Positions 15,512 through 24,017 of a stretch of 32,959 nt of DNA are shown in pieces. The notes under the pieces are model-generated. The model saw only the letters and a list, made by a program, of their open reading frames with translations. It ran no database searches and was not told where the DNA came from. The DNA is from Actinomycetota bacterium (GTDB lineage: Bacteria; Armatimonadota; SYMT01). The stretch covers positions 1 to 32,959 of the forward strand of contig SYKE01000264.1 in the NCBI GenBank assembly GCA_005798285.1, written 5' to 3'. Position 1 is the stretch's first letter, and every line of letters starts with the position of its first letter. Made by a program: the position numbers and the translations under genes.

Positions 15512-17086
15512 ATGCGTCAACGGCTACTCACAGCGTCGGTTACACTCGCCGTCCTCGTTCCTATCGCGCCCCAAGGCGCGTTGGCCGAGGTAGGCGCCTC
15601 CGGTACGCGCGTAGCGCTGCCGGGCGGGCGCGCTCACTTTTACATGACCTACGGGCACGCATTGGATGCGGAGCTCTATGCGCCCCTCGGCGCAGAGCTC
15701 AGGCGGTACCAGATCCAGGTCGAGCGCACCGAGAATCGCATCCGGTTGCTTCGCGGCACCAGGGTCCTTGCAGATTGGCCCGTCACCACCCGCCGTGACG
15801 AGGTGCCGGACACCGGCGACGAGGCATGTGCACTGGACCTCGGCGGAAGTCTCTACCTACCGGTCCGGCGAGTGGGCGAGTTACTCGGCCTCAAGTATGG
15901 TTTCGACCGCAGATCCAATTTGGTCTCCCTGACGCCGGCGCCGATGCGCACTGCAAAGGTGGAGAACGAGCCGACGCCCGCCTCCCGTGAGATCATCCTG
16001 AACGGCATTGAGCTATCCCCCGGACCCGACGGGATCAAGATCAAGGTTCAGAGCACCAGCCCCATCGTTCCAAAGGTTGTGGTGGTGAAGACGCCGCCAG
16101 CTCGGATTGCACTCGACTTTGCCGGCGCGCGATGGGCAGACAACGTTCAGCTCCCTGGCGCCGTCGGCGACGTCACCGCAGTGCGGAAGGGCTATCCGGT
16201 TCCCGGGGTTGCCCGGCTTGCGTTGGAACTGACTTCCTTCGACATCAAGGTGACCGATCTTAACGTCGACGTATCTCACGTGGAAGCGGCGCTCGGCAGC
16301 GGCTCCCAGTACCGCTCCGCATCCGTCTCCCCGCGTGCCGAAGAGCAGATCAAACAGTATGAGGCGATCCGGCGCCGAACCGGTTCCGGCCAGATTGCGT
16401 CCCGTCGGGGCGACTTCGGGCTTCCCGGATTCCCGCCCATCGGCGCGGACGGCTTGCCGCCTCTCCCGGAGGCGCCCACGAGTCCCGTACCTACCAGGTT
16501 CCCGAACCTGCGAGTCATTCCCGCAGCGTCGTTGGAAGGTAAAGTTATTGTGGTAGACGCCGGCCACGGCGGCGCCGACGATGGCGCATCCGGGCCGCGC
16601 TTCAAGGAGAAGGATCTGGCGCTCCAGATGGCGCTCGCCCTGAGGGACTCGCTCACGCTGAAAGGCGCGACGGTGTTGATGACGCGGGAAGACGACCGTC
16701 GAGTGGTGCTCACGGAGCGTCCCGCGTACTCCAACCAGAGCAGCGCCCATCTCTTCATCAGCATTCACTGCAACTCCGCCGTGGCTACTAACTCAGCTCG
16801 GGGTAGTGAGACGTATTACCGGACTCCCCAGAGTCAGCGACTGGCTCAGGCGCTCCACCGGCGAATGGTTGGCGTTGCGTCGGGGGTTGATCGCGGCGTG
16901 AGGAACAACCGGGACCTCTGCGTCTGCCGAGAGACCCTGGCGCCAAGCGTTTTGCTCGAGATCGGCTTCATCGACAATCCCCAGGACGAGGCCCTGATGG
17001 CGTCGCCCGAGTTTCAGCTTCGGCTGGGGCAGTCCCTCACGCTCGGTGTGTTGGACTACTTCGGTTCCGACATCACGTCGCCCTGA
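15512..17086 (+). CDS. N-acetylmuramoyl-L-alanine amidase (AMIN + Amidase_3)
   Basis: A 524-residue exported cell-wall hydrolase that cleaves the amide between MurNAc and the stem peptide. Seen: a signal peptide (MRQRLLTASVTLAVLVPIAP, cut after ALA). A copper-amine-oxidase-like N-terminal domain follows (about 30-130, ending RRVGELLGLKYGFDRRSNLV). An AMIN domain (about 150-255) and a Pro-rich linker come next. The zinc Amidase_3 domain (about 343-520) has H352 in DAGHGG, E366, H419 in SIHCNS and catalytic E483 in LLEIGFIDN. GGAG lies 8 nt before the ATG at 15512. In-frame GTG/TTG codons just upstream would extend the signal peptide needlessly. It probably acts in the periplasm in cell separation or peptidoglycan turnover. 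Confidence 0.94.
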   Translation: MRQRLLTASVTLAVLVPIAPQGALAEVGASGTRVALPGGRAHFYMTYGHALDAELYAPLGAELRRYQIQVERTENRIRLLRGTRVLADWPVTTRRDEVPDTGDEACALDLGGSLYLPVRRVGELLGLKYGFDRRSNLVSLTPAPMRTAKVENEPTPASREIILNGIELSPGPDGIKIKVQSTSPIVPKVVVVKTPPARIALDFAGARWADNVQLPGAVGDVTAVRKGYPVPGVARLALELTSFDIKVTDLNVDVSHVEAALGSGSQYRSASVSPRAEEQIKQYEAIRRRTGSGQIASRRGDFGLPGFPPIGADGLPPLPEAPTSPVPTRFPNLRVIPAASLEGKVIVVDAGHGGADDGASGPRFKEKDLALQMALALRDSLTLKGATVLMTREDDRRVVLTERPAYSNQSSAHLFISIHCNSAVATNSARGSETYYRTPQSQRLAQALHRRMVGVASGVDRGVRNNRDLCVCRETLAPSVLLEIGFIDNPQDEALMASPEFQLRLGQSLTLGVLDYFGSDITSP

Positions 17087-17110
17087 GCTTCGACGCAGTG
17101 ACTCACGGCT

Positions 17111-17668
17111 TCATTCGGCCAATGGCAAGTACCCGGACGCGGAGGTGATCTTCCACTCCGCGCCGGGGACGGCCAGGAAGTAGTACACCGGCTCCCTCGT
17201 GAGCCGCAGTGAGACGTGGGTCATCAGGGGCACTCGGCCTCCTTGTGACTCGAAGGTGGCTTGCACGTCGAAGTCCAGCGACGCGTGCTCGCCGTCGGCC
17301 GCGATCATCGGCCGAATCGAGCGAGAAGGGATGTTGATGTCGAGACCGGGCCGGGACCGAAAGAAGTCTCGCAGCGCAAAGCGCGCCGAGTCCTCGTTGA
17401 AACCCATCTCGTCGCGATAGTCCTTGGACAGAAGTTGGCTGATGCCGCCGACACTGCTTCGCTCCGCGGAGGACTCGGCGGCAGACAGGATCGCTCGGAG
17501 TTGGTCGGTGTCGCTGCCTTTTGGTCTTCGTTCTTCCACCGCCCGCAGCAGCAACCCGACCCCGACTCCAAGCGTGACGAGCACCACTGCAATCCAGCGC
17601 CATGTGTAAGAATCGTGGTTGTGAGTCGCCGCACGCGCCGCACCGGTCGACTTTGATCCGACGGTCAT
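17111..17668 (-). CDS. Small single-span membrane protein, unknown function
   Basis: A 185-residue protein with one N-terminal transmembrane helix (about 25-43, WRWIAVVLVTLGVGVGLLL) and a soluble domain outside the cytoplasm. The soluble part begins with DTDQLRAILSAAESSAE. It continues with alternating strands (HASLDFDVQATFESQGGRVP, YYFLAVPGAEWKITSASGYL), reminiscent of an NTF2/SnoaL-like cone fold, which is a guess. The ATG at 17668 has purine-rich AAGGGCAAGG upstream. It converges on the amidase gene with 24 nt between stops. Another frame over the same DNA (17103-17702) gives an Arg-rich product without a membrane helix and is less credible. Confidence 0.72.
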   Translation of the reverse strand: MTVGSKSTGAARAATHNHDSYTWRWIAVVLVTLGVGVGLLLRAVEERRPKGSDTDQLRAILSAAESSAERSSVGGISQLLSKDYRDEMGFNEDSARFALRDFFRSRPGLDINIPSRSIRPMIAADGEHASLDFDVQATFESQGGRVPLMTHVSLRLTREPVYYFLAVPGAEWKITSASGYLPLAE

Positions 17669-17742
17669 CTTCGGCCTTGCCCTTCTTCTTGGGAGCGGTC
17701 AACCGCCCCGCCGTTCAGTGAACTCAAGATTGCTTCTCAGTG

Positions 17743-18270
17743 ATGGCGCACGCTCGAACGATGAGATTTCGGCTGGGGTTGCTCGCCGGGTCTGCGGTGG
17801 TTTTCGCCGCGCTGATCTTCGGATCGCGGCCGAGTGCCCGACGGACCGCCTTCACCGAGAGCACCTCGCTGGGAGCAGGTCTCGGTGAGATCCGGTGGGT
17901 GGCCACTTTGGCGGATGCCGAGATTGCTCCGCCGGCGCTCCCCGTATGGGCCGGAGCGGGTACTCCGATGGGGGCCCGCTTTGGCCCAACGCCGCCTTCG
18001 ATGCGGGCCGCATGGTACCTCATCACGCCGGAACAGCCGACCGGAGAACTCTGGCATGTGGATAAGGAGGGGGCGGAGATTGTGCTGGGCGATGGTGTCT
18101 CCCTCCCGTGGAAGGGCGGTTCCGGCTCGCTCAGGGTCGAGGGGAATCCCGCTCGGCAGTTTCTGTATCTGCTCGTGCCGGGAGAGGGCAACCTGCAGGG
18201 GGCAGTTATCCGCATGCGGCTCTCCCGATTCGATGGCGCCCGAAGTGAGTGGCTTCGTGTTCCCTTCTAA
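17743..18270 (+). CDS. Predicted exported or membrane-anchored protein, unknown function
   Basis: A 175-residue protein with an N-terminal signal peptide or anchor (MRFRLGLLAGSAVVFAALIF). A mature beta-rich part follows, containing AWYLITPEQPTGELWHVDKE and PARQFLYLLVPGEGNLQGAV. I do not recognise a family. GTG 17740, ATG 17743 and ATG 17761 are in frame; none has a clear ribosome-binding site, and 17761 would place the signal peptide at residue 1. It is divergent from the 17668 gene and 42 nt upstream of a GT2 gene. A much longer frame on the opposite strand (17737-18951) is Arg/His-rich and judged a shadow. Confidence 0.65.
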   Translation: MAHARTMRFRLGLLAGSAVVFAALIFGSRPSARRTAFTESTSLGAGLGEIRWVATLADAEIAPPALPVWAGAGTPMGARFGPTPPSMRAAWYLITPEQPTGELWHVDKEGAEIVLGDGVSLPWKGGSGSLRVEGNPARQFLYLLVPGEGNLQGAVIRMRLSRFDGARSEWLRVPF

Positions 18271-18312
18271 GGACGACGGCGCCTCGCGCCATGTTCCCAG
18301 GGGGCGGCAGCG

Positions 18313-19392
18313 ATGATCTCCATCATCGTACCGGTCAAGAATGGGCTGAGCTTCACCTGCGGGCTGTTCGAGTCGCTCACCGCCGGCAATCCCGATGTGG
18401 ACGTTCAATGGATCATCGTTGACTCCGGCAGCACGGATGGAACCGTGGAGTTTTGCCGAGACAACCGACTCGAGCGCGTCGAGTTCACTTCGACCCCTTT
18501 CAACTACTGTGCCGCCGTCAACCAGGGTGCAGAGCGGGCTCGAGGCGACCTCTGGATGATTGCGAACAACGATCTCACGTTCCGCTCGCAGGGGGACCTG
18601 AGGCAGATTGAAGATGCGTTTCGAGAGTGGCCGCTCCTGTCGGTGTTGAGTCCCGGTCGACTGGACGGATCTCAAGGGCTCGAGTTCAGGATCGACGGCG
18701 TCAACGGGGCATGTTGGGTGGTCCGCGCCGCGTCGATCCGCGAGTGGGGCGGAATGCCGGAGCAGCTCAGCGGATACGGGTACGACGAGGCGTTCACGGC
18801 TGTGATGTGTTGGCGCCGGGGCTACCTGCTGGGATGGTTGAACGGCTGGGACGTGTTGCACCACGGCAGCGCCACGTTTGGCCCCGAAGGTGGGAACACC
18901 ACCCCCGCAATGCGACGAAATCTCATTCGACTGCTCCAGATCCTGGGTCATGGTGATCTGGATCGACCGGGGGTGTCGGCGAGTCGCCTCCTGGCGCAGG
19001 TCTATGGGCGCGAGCGCGCATCAGCGCCGGCGCGACTGGAGTGGATTGGACCTCAGTTCGATGTCGTAGCCCAGGGTTATGTCAACGTGACGACGCATGT
19101 CAAATCCTCCGCGAAGCTGCCCCGGCTCACGGTCGACTGTGCTCCGAACCGGCAGTGGGCGCCTTGGGTGGCAAATCTCCTGGAGAGGGACCCGGAGTGC
19201 CCGGCTTTCAAGTGGGATCAGATCCAGTTGGAGCACGGCGCCACGGGGTTTGCGCCGGCGCCGCCGGCCGGACCCGCCCCGACTGAACTGTTACCGCCGG
19301 TCGCCGAGAAGCGTCCGACCCTTCGCCAGCAGATCTCGGCCCGATTGCACGACTGGCGAAACCGCCGAAATCGGCTGCCTGACGGGTGGTGA
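18313..19392 (+). CDS. Family 2 glycosyltransferase
   Basis: A 359-residue GT-A glycosyltransferase. Seen: MISIIVPVKNGLSFTCGLFE at the N-terminus, IIVDSGSTDGTVEF (nucleotide-binding Asp), NQGAERARGDLWMIANNDLT (the DxD position reads NND), and the acceptor region SGYGYDEAFTAVMCWRRGY with a downstream VLHHGSATFG. The catalytic domain covers about 1-220. The C-terminal 140 residues are not recognised and end in a basic helix (RLHDWRNRRNRL). It is probably cytoplasmic or membrane-associated and adds a sugar to a surface glycan. Its stop codon abuts the stop of the convergent GT2 gene. Donor and acceptor are unknown. Confidence 0.88.
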   Translation: MISIIVPVKNGLSFTCGLFESLTAGNPDVDVQWIIVDSGSTDGTVEFCRDNRLERVEFTSTPFNYCAAVNQGAERARGDLWMIANNDLTFRSQGDLRQIEDAFREWPLLSVLSPGRLDGSQGLEFRIDGVNGACWVVRAASIREWGGMPEQLSGYGYDEAFTAVMCWRRGYLLGWLNGWDVLHHGSATFGPEGGNTTPAMRRNLIRLLQILGHGDLDRPGVSASRLLAQVYGRERASAPARLEWIGPQFDVVAQGYVNVTTHVKSSAKLPRLTVDCAPNRQWAPWVANLLERDPECPAFKWDQIQLEHGATGFAPAPPAGPAPTELLPPVAEKRPTLRQQISARLHDWRNRRNRLPDGW

Positions 19393-20313
19393 TCAAACCC
19401 CGTCCTGGGATCCGGCGCGGCACGCAGCCAGCAGTTCCACACCCTCCCGCCAGGTCCTGGGGAGCGACCCGATCCGCCCCGTGACGACCTGTGAGAGGCA
19501 TCTCGCGGCGAGCCGACTGAGGCAGGCGGTGGCGGTGGCAGCCCATCCGTGGAGGCCGTACCACTTCCGGTAGTATCGAGACCGGTCGGACCAGAGCTGA
19601 CGCTCCACCCACGGCGCCGTCTTCACACTCGCGCTGCCGTGGTGGAGCACCGCGGCCTCGGCGACGTAGGCGATGGGGCCGTGTTCACGAAGCCTACGGC
19701 AGTAATCCACATCGTTGTAGAAGAGGAACAGTCGCTCATCCATGCCGCCGATCTTCCTGTGGAACTCGGTTCGTACGATCAGGCAGGTGGTCTGGGTGGT
19801 GGCAACTTGTTGGGTACGGTTCCAATCGAAGCCCGACATCTGCCAGCTCTGAAAGACTCTCAGGTTCGGAGCGATCAGGTGCAGCGCGGAGTCCCGAAGC
19901 CACGCCATCGTCAGTGTGTGCTCCGGCGAGAGAAACGGCTGAGTCTTGCCGTCGAAGCCCACATTCCGGGGAGTCGCCGCAGCTGCTTCAGGGTGAGATG
20001 CGAGGTACTGGAGCGACCGATCTATGGTCCCGGGCAAGAGCTCGGCATCTGCGTTCAGCAAACAGACATAGGGCGACTCGACCGAGTTCAGCCCCAGATT
20101 GTTGGCTCCCGCGTAGCCGACGTTGTGTTCCAGTCGGATCCAGCGAACCTCGGGAAAGGCGATGCGCACCTGCTCCAGGCTCTCCGGCGAGGCGTTGTCC
20201 ACGACCGTTGTTGCCACGCCGGCGCCGCCGTACTCTCGAATGCTCTTCAGGCAGGCCCGCAGGAGATCCGGGCGGTTGTAGCCGGGGATGACTATCGTGA
20301 CGGTCGGGTTCAC
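19393..20313 (-). CDS. Family 2 glycosyltransferase (rhamnosyltransferase-like)
   Basis: A 306-residue GT2 of the WbbL/COG1216 type. Seen: TVTIVIPGYNRPDLLRACLK, TTVVDNASPESLEQV, LEHNVGYAGANNLGL, then CLLNADAELLPGTI at the DxD position. LFLFYNDVDYCRRLREHG carries the catalytic-base region, followed by VLHHGSASVK. The start is GTG at 20313, sharing the four bases GTGA with the stop of the ABC ATPase gene, so translation is coupled. It is last in the minus operon GT4 - permease - ATPase - GT2. Likely role: building the saccharide exported by the neighbouring ABC transporter. The sugar specificity is unknown. Confidence 0.92.
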   Translation of the reverse strand: MNPTVTIVIPGYNRPDLLRACLKSIREYGGAGVATTVVDNASPESLEQVRIAFPEVRWIRLEHNVGYAGANNLGLNSVESPYVCLLNADAELLPGTIDRSLQYLASHPEAAAATPRNVGFDGKTQPFLSPEHTLTMAWLRDSALHLIAPNLRVFQSWQMSGFDWNRTQQVATTQTTCLIVRTEFHRKIGGMDERLFLFYNDVDYCRRLREHGPIAYVAEAAVLHHGSASVKTAPWVERQLWSDRSRYYRKWYGLHGWAATATACLSRLAARCLSQVVTGRIGSLPRTWREGVELLAACRAGSQDGV

Positions 20314-21059
20314 GGCTTCCGATGCGCTTCCGCCAGGTAGCGCTCAACGATGCCCGCCGGCTCGCCATCCTCGCGAAGGCGGCCGCCCTCCAGCCAGAGC
20401 GCCCGTGTGGCGACTCGCTCCACGTCGGTCATGTCGTGCGACACGAAGAGAATCGCCTTGCCGGCGCGCTTGAAGGCTTCGATCTTATCGAAGCACTTCT
20501 CCTGAAACGCCTCATCTCCCACCGCAAGCGCCTCGTCCACGAGGAGGATCTCGGCATTGGTATGCACGGCCACCGAAAAGCCGAGTCGGGCCTGCATGCC
20601 GGAGCTGAAGGTGCGAAGCGGCGCGTCGACAAACTCCCGGAGTTCCGCAAACTCGATGATGTCCGCCTCCCGCTCGGCGACCTGTGCCCGCGTCAGTCCA
20701 AGAATGACGCCGTTGAGCATGATGTTCTCACGGCCCGTGAGATCCGGATGGAAGCCGGCTCCCAGCTCAAGGAGCGGCGCCACTCGCCCCTGGACGCGCA
20801 GGTTTCCGCTCGTCGGCAGATAGATGCGGCCCACCAGCGCGAGAAAGGTGCTTTTGCCGGAGCCGTTGCGGCCGACGAGCGCAACCGCCTCCCCGGGATA
20901 GATCGAGGTGGTGAGACCCTTCAGCGCGTGCACCTCGCGTATCTGACGCTTCATGCCGGAAAGTAGAGCCGCCTTCAGGGAGCCCTGGTAGACCGAGAGG
21001 TGGAAGATCTTCTCCACGTCTCGCGCTTCGATCACGGCAACCCGTTCCGGCGACGTCAT
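20310..21059 (-). CDS. Polysaccharide ABC exporter, ATP-binding subunit (Wzt/TagH-like)
   Basis: A 249-residue ATPase powering export of lipid-linked polysaccharide. Seen: Walker A GRNGSGKST (63-71), Q-loop region LELGAGFHPDLTGRENI (98-113; the H-P-D-L-T-G-R-E-N signature of O-antigen/teichoic-acid exporters), ABC signature FSSGMQARL (151-159), Walker B ILLVDEALAVGD (171-182) and switch H208. It ends soon after the nucleotide-binding domain, so it lacks the C-terminal carbohydrate-binding domain of long Wzt proteins. The ATG at 21059 overlaps the permease stop as ATGA. The open frame continues upstream, but only as the shadow of the permease. Confidence 0.93.
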   Translation of the reverse strand: MTSPERVAVIEARDVEKIFHLSVYQGSLKAALLSGMKRQIREVHALKGLTTSIYPGEAVALVGRNGSGKSTFLALVGRIYLPTSGNLRVQGRVAPLLELGAGFHPDLTGRENIMLNGVILGLTRAQVAEREADIIEFAELREFVDAPLRTFSSGMQARLGFSVAVHTNAEILLVDEALAVGDEAFQEKCFDKIEAFKRAGKAILFVSHDMTDVERVATRALWLEGGRLREDGEPAGIVERYLAEAHRKP

Positions 21060-21958
21060 TCCCGCTCCGCCAGGGACCACTTGCGGGCCGCGAAGTATCG
21101 GTGTCCCGCCACCGCGATCAGGACCGAGGTGATGAGGGCCAGCGCCAGGTAGCCCCACTCTTCCGGACCCATCGCACGGGTAAGGTGGGACGAACCGGGC
21201 ATGAGTGCGGGCTTCAACGCCAGCTTTCGAAACGCCGTCAGCAGGCTGGCGAGCGGGTTCAGCATGTAGATCGCGTAGAGGACGTCTCCCTGCCACCCGG
21301 GAAGTCGCTCGCGGATGATCTCCGGAAAGTAAAACACAGGCATCAGCCAGTAGATGATCTTGAGCAAACTGTCGGTAATGAACCGCATGTCCTCGAAGTG
21401 CAGCGTCCAGATCGAGATAAACAACCCCATTCCAACTGTCAGGAGCGTCAAACCCAGAATCGGGATGGGAAGCAGCAAGATGGTCGGCTGCAGCGGCCAG
21501 TCGAGTTGCCCGGTGCACGCCCACCAGAAGAGCGGAAGGAGAGTCATATACGCAACGAAGACAGCCGTCGCCAGGAGAAAGTGAATCAGATTCGCCGTGA
21601 TTGCCGCGAGGGGAACCAGCTCGCGTGGAAAGTACGTTCGCCGGATCAGGTTGTAATAGAACAGCAGCGACGGGCTCGCATCCATGATGGCGGTGTTGAA
21701 AAACAGCCAGGGCAGCATCGCGCAGAACACGTACGCGTGGTAATTCGGCGTCTGTTTGCCCACCATCATGAACTTGATCACAAAGGTGATCGTCAGCACT
21801 TGCATCAACGGGTTGAGAAGCGACCAACCAAACCCCAGCACCGAGTTCTTGTAGCGGCCCTTGAGATCCCGCTGCACAAGAATGAGCAGCAACTCACGGT
21901 GCCGCCACAGCTCGATCAGGTCATCACGGAGCGAGGTTTGCACCACGAATCCCCTCAT
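21056..21958 (-). CDS. Polysaccharide ABC exporter, permease subunit (Wzm/TagG-like, ABC-2)
   Basis: A 300-residue ABC-2 membrane subunit. Seen: the family's N-terminal amphipathic segment ending LLLILVQRDLKGRYKNSVLG, then FGWSLLNPLMQVLTITFVI. About six membrane spans follow, with FYYNLIRRTYFPRELVPLAA between spans and YMLNPLASLLTAFRKL near the end. It forms the inner-membrane channel with the ATPase encoded next. Start uncertain: ATG 21958 is used here, GTG 21943 has a better ribosome-binding site (AGGGGA), and 22009 would overlap the GT4 gene by 86 nt. Export of O-antigen-like glycan is inferred from the family and neighbours. Confidence 0.9.
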   Translation of the reverse strand: MRGFVVQTSLRDDLIELWRHRELLLILVQRDLKGRYKNSVLGFGWSLLNPLMQVLTITFVIKFMMVGKQTPNYHAYVFCAMLPWLFFNTAIMDASPSLLFYYNLIRRTYFPRELVPLAAITANLIHFLLATAVFVAYMTLLPLFWWACTGQLDWPLQPTILLLPIPILGLTLLTVGMGLFISIWTLHFEDMRFITDSLLKIIYWLMPVFYFPEIIRERLPGWQGDVLYAIYMLNPLASLLTAFRKLALKPALMPGSSHLTRAMGPEEWGYLALALITSVLIAVAGHRYFAARKWSLAERE

Positions 21959-23069
21959 AGATCGCACGAGTCCGGATTGCCACGCTGCGCCAACTCCGCT
22001 CCTCGGCAAACTTTTGCGCGGCCTGCCGGAGCCGGGTGCGAGAGCCGGCCGAGGCCAGCAAGAAGCTCATACGCTCACGGAGGGCTCGGGCGTCGCCGGC
22101 GGCAAAGAGATCGACGCATCCGTGTTGTTCGTTCAATTCCTGAAAGCACGCCAGATCCGAAGCGAGCACCGCAGCTCCGTGAGCGAGGGCAACTACGACT
22201 GAGTAGCTGCCATTGGCGGCAGTGTGAGGCACCAGAACCAGATCGGCGAGCGCAAAGTACTCAGGGAGGTCCCGAGTCTCCAGATACCCCGTAATGGTGA
22301 CTCTGCCCTGCAGGCTGCGGGCCTTGATTTCTTCTTCCAGCGCTTTCAGGTACGGGGCTTCCGACTCCACTCGAACTCCTCCGGCAATCAGGAGATGGAC
22401 GGCCGCAGGCAGCTCCTTCAACGCTTCGAGCGCAAGTTCGTACCCTTTGTCCGGGGAGAGAAAGCCGAAAATGGCCATGACACGAGCGTTCTCCAACTTC
22501 AGCCGTCGTCTGAGGGTCTCGATCTGCGCAGGGTCGGCGGCGCGGGAAGGTACCGGCGCCCCCGCGGGGATGACGTGGATGCGGTCCCGGGGGATCCGCC
22601 AGGCGGCCAGCCGATTGGCGGCCAGTTCGGTATGCACGATTACCGCCCGCGCCGAGGCGAATGGATCTCTTTCGACGGATTTCCGGTAGGCGGGCACCCT
22701 CGCAAGCACGTGCTTGGCCAACTTCTGTCTTGGGCGAGTCTCGCTGTCCACACGGAGCAACTCCGTTGAGGTGAACACGGTGTGGGCGGTGACCACGTGC
22801 GGACGCTCGAGTTGTTTCAGGAGTCGCGGAAGCGATGAAACTCCCGGCGCGATGCCACCGAAGAAGGTGTACTCGTGCTGAATGTGGATCAGATCACATG
22901 AGTTGAGATGAGCGACCCGCTCAGAGAGCATTCCGGTGTCGCGCTCGGTGTAGGGGACCTGAACGACGGTGATTCGCAGCCCCAACTCCTCCAACTCCTG
23001 CCTGAGTGCTGAGGAGTAGGCCGCGATGCCGCAGCGATCGCCCACGCTCGTCCAGAGTCCGATTTTCAT
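21924..23069 (-). CDS. Family 4 glycosyltransferase
   Basis: A 381-residue GT-B glycosyltransferase, first gene of the minus glycan operon. Seen: the N-domain opens MKIGLWTSVGDRCGIAAYSS with DLIHIQHEYTFFGG. The C-domain has VMAIFGFLSPDKGYELALEA, HLLIAGGVRVES, VTITGYLETRDLPEYFALAD and LVLVPHTAANGSYSVVVALA. At the usual E-x7-E position both Glu appear replaced (Ala and Val by eye alignment), as in some GT4 subgroups. AAGGA lies 6-7 nt before the ATG. Likely role: transfer of a sugar during assembly of the exported polysaccharide; the donor is unknown. Confidence 0.9.
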   Translation of the reverse strand: MKIGLWTSVGDRCGIAAYSSALRQELEELGLRITVVQVPYTERDTGMLSERVAHLNSCDLIHIQHEYTFFGGIAPGVSSLPRLLKQLERPHVVTAHTVFTSTELLRVDSETRPRQKLAKHVLARVPAYRKSVERDPFASARAVIVHTELAANRLAAWRIPRDRIHVIPAGAPVPSRAADPAQIETLRRRLKLENARVMAIFGFLSPDKGYELALEALKELPAAVHLLIAGGVRVESEAPYLKALEEEIKARSLQGRVTITGYLETRDLPEYFALADLVLVPHTAANGSYSVVVALAHGAAVLASDLACFQELNEQHGCVDLFAAGDARALRERMSFLLASAGSRTRLRQAAQKFAEERSWRSVAIRTRAIYEGIRGANLAP

Positions 23070-23228
23070 CCATCGTCCTTAATCCGGCGAGTCCGGTGCA
23101 CCCACATGCGTTGAACCCTAATGGTATCGCCGCTGCGGACCATCGGTCGCTCCAGAAGCCCGGCTTCGGAGGTGCGGCGCCGCCGGGCGCGCAACGTCAC
23201 CAGAGAATACGTTTCTGGAGAGAACCGC

Positions 23229-24002
23229 ATGCGAGACAACCTGGTACGTCGAACACTGGAGTCGGGTAGGAGCAGTTTCGGCACGATGGTATTCGGCTTC
23301 GATTGTTCCGGGATCGGAAGGCTGGCCCATGACGCGGGCGCGGATTTCGTGCTTTTCGATCAGGAGCACTCGGGTTGGAGCATCGATACGATCAGGAACC
23401 TGATCGCATCGTCGCGCTCCTGTCCCATCACACCGCTCGTACGGGTCCCCACCGTGGCGTATCACCTGATCGCACCGGTGCTGGATGTGGGCGCAGCGGG
23501 AATCATGGCCCCGATGGTGAACACGCCGGAACAGGCACAACTGCTTGCCGACTCGTGCTACTACCCGCCGGTGGGGCGCCGCGGCGCCGCGTTTGGAGTG
23601 GGCCACGACGATTACGCGTCGGGCGATGTGGTTGAGAAGATGCAGTCGGCGAACCGCGAAGTCCTGGTCATCGCGCAGATCGAAACTGAGGAAGGCGTGC
23701 GAAACGTGGACGCAATCGCCGGCACTGACGGAATTCACGTTCTCTGGATCGGCCATTTTGATCTGACCAACTCGCTGGGCATCCCGGCCCAGTTCGATCG
23801 CCCGCGCTACCTGGATGCCGTGGCACGGGTGATGGACGCCTGTAACGCGCACGGAAAGGCCGCCGGGTTCATGGCTTCGACGCCGGCAGAGACCGAGTGG
23901 GCGCTCGCATCCGGGTTCCGCATCCTTGCCCTCGGGGGCGACCTCTGGATCTATCGCGAGGCGCTTCGCCAATCGATCCGCACCGCCCGCACCTTGCAAT
24001 AG
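23229..24002 (+). CDS. HpcH/HpaI-family aldolase
   Basis: A 257-residue class II aldolase of the HpcH/HpaI type, which cleaves or forms 2-keto-3-deoxy acids with pyruvate. Seen: FVLFDQEHSGWS (D44, E46, H47), TPLVRVPTVAYHLIAPVLDV with R72, GAAGIMAPMVNTPEQA, VIAQIETEEGVRNVD (metal ligand E152) and LWIGHFDLTNSLGIP (metal ligand D178). All active-site residues are present and the length is normal. The start is ATG 23229 with TGGAGAG upstream; the open frame extends to 23121 without family similarity. It is divergent from the GT4 gene and stands alone. The aldehyde partner cannot be predicted. Confidence 0.92.
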   Translation: MRDNLVRRTLESGRSSFGTMVFGFDCSGIGRLAHDAGADFVLFDQEHSGWSIDTIRNLIASSRSCPITPLVRVPTVAYHLIAPVLDVGAAGIMAPMVNTPEQAQLLADSCYYPPVGRRGAAFGVGHDDYASGDVVEKMQSANREVLVIAQIETEEGVRNVDAIAGTDGIHVLWIGHFDLTNSLGIPAQFDRPRYLDAVARVMDACNAHGKAAGFMASTPAETEWALASGFRILALGGDLWIYREALRQSIRTARTLQ

Positions 24003-24017
24003 ATCGACCGACCACTG

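Noticed and set aside
17103-17702. An alternative 199-codon minus frame over the small membrane protein
   Set aside because: Arg-rich with no membrane helix; the 17111-17668 frame has a clean span and soluble domain.
17737-18951. A 404-codon minus-strand frame opposite the small exported protein and GT2
   Set aside because: No recognisable domain; the plus-strand products have a signal peptide and GT2 motifs.
20310-21827. A 505-codon version of the ABC ATPase
   Set aside because: The first 256 codons run out of frame through the permease gene and show no homology; the real start is ATG 21059.
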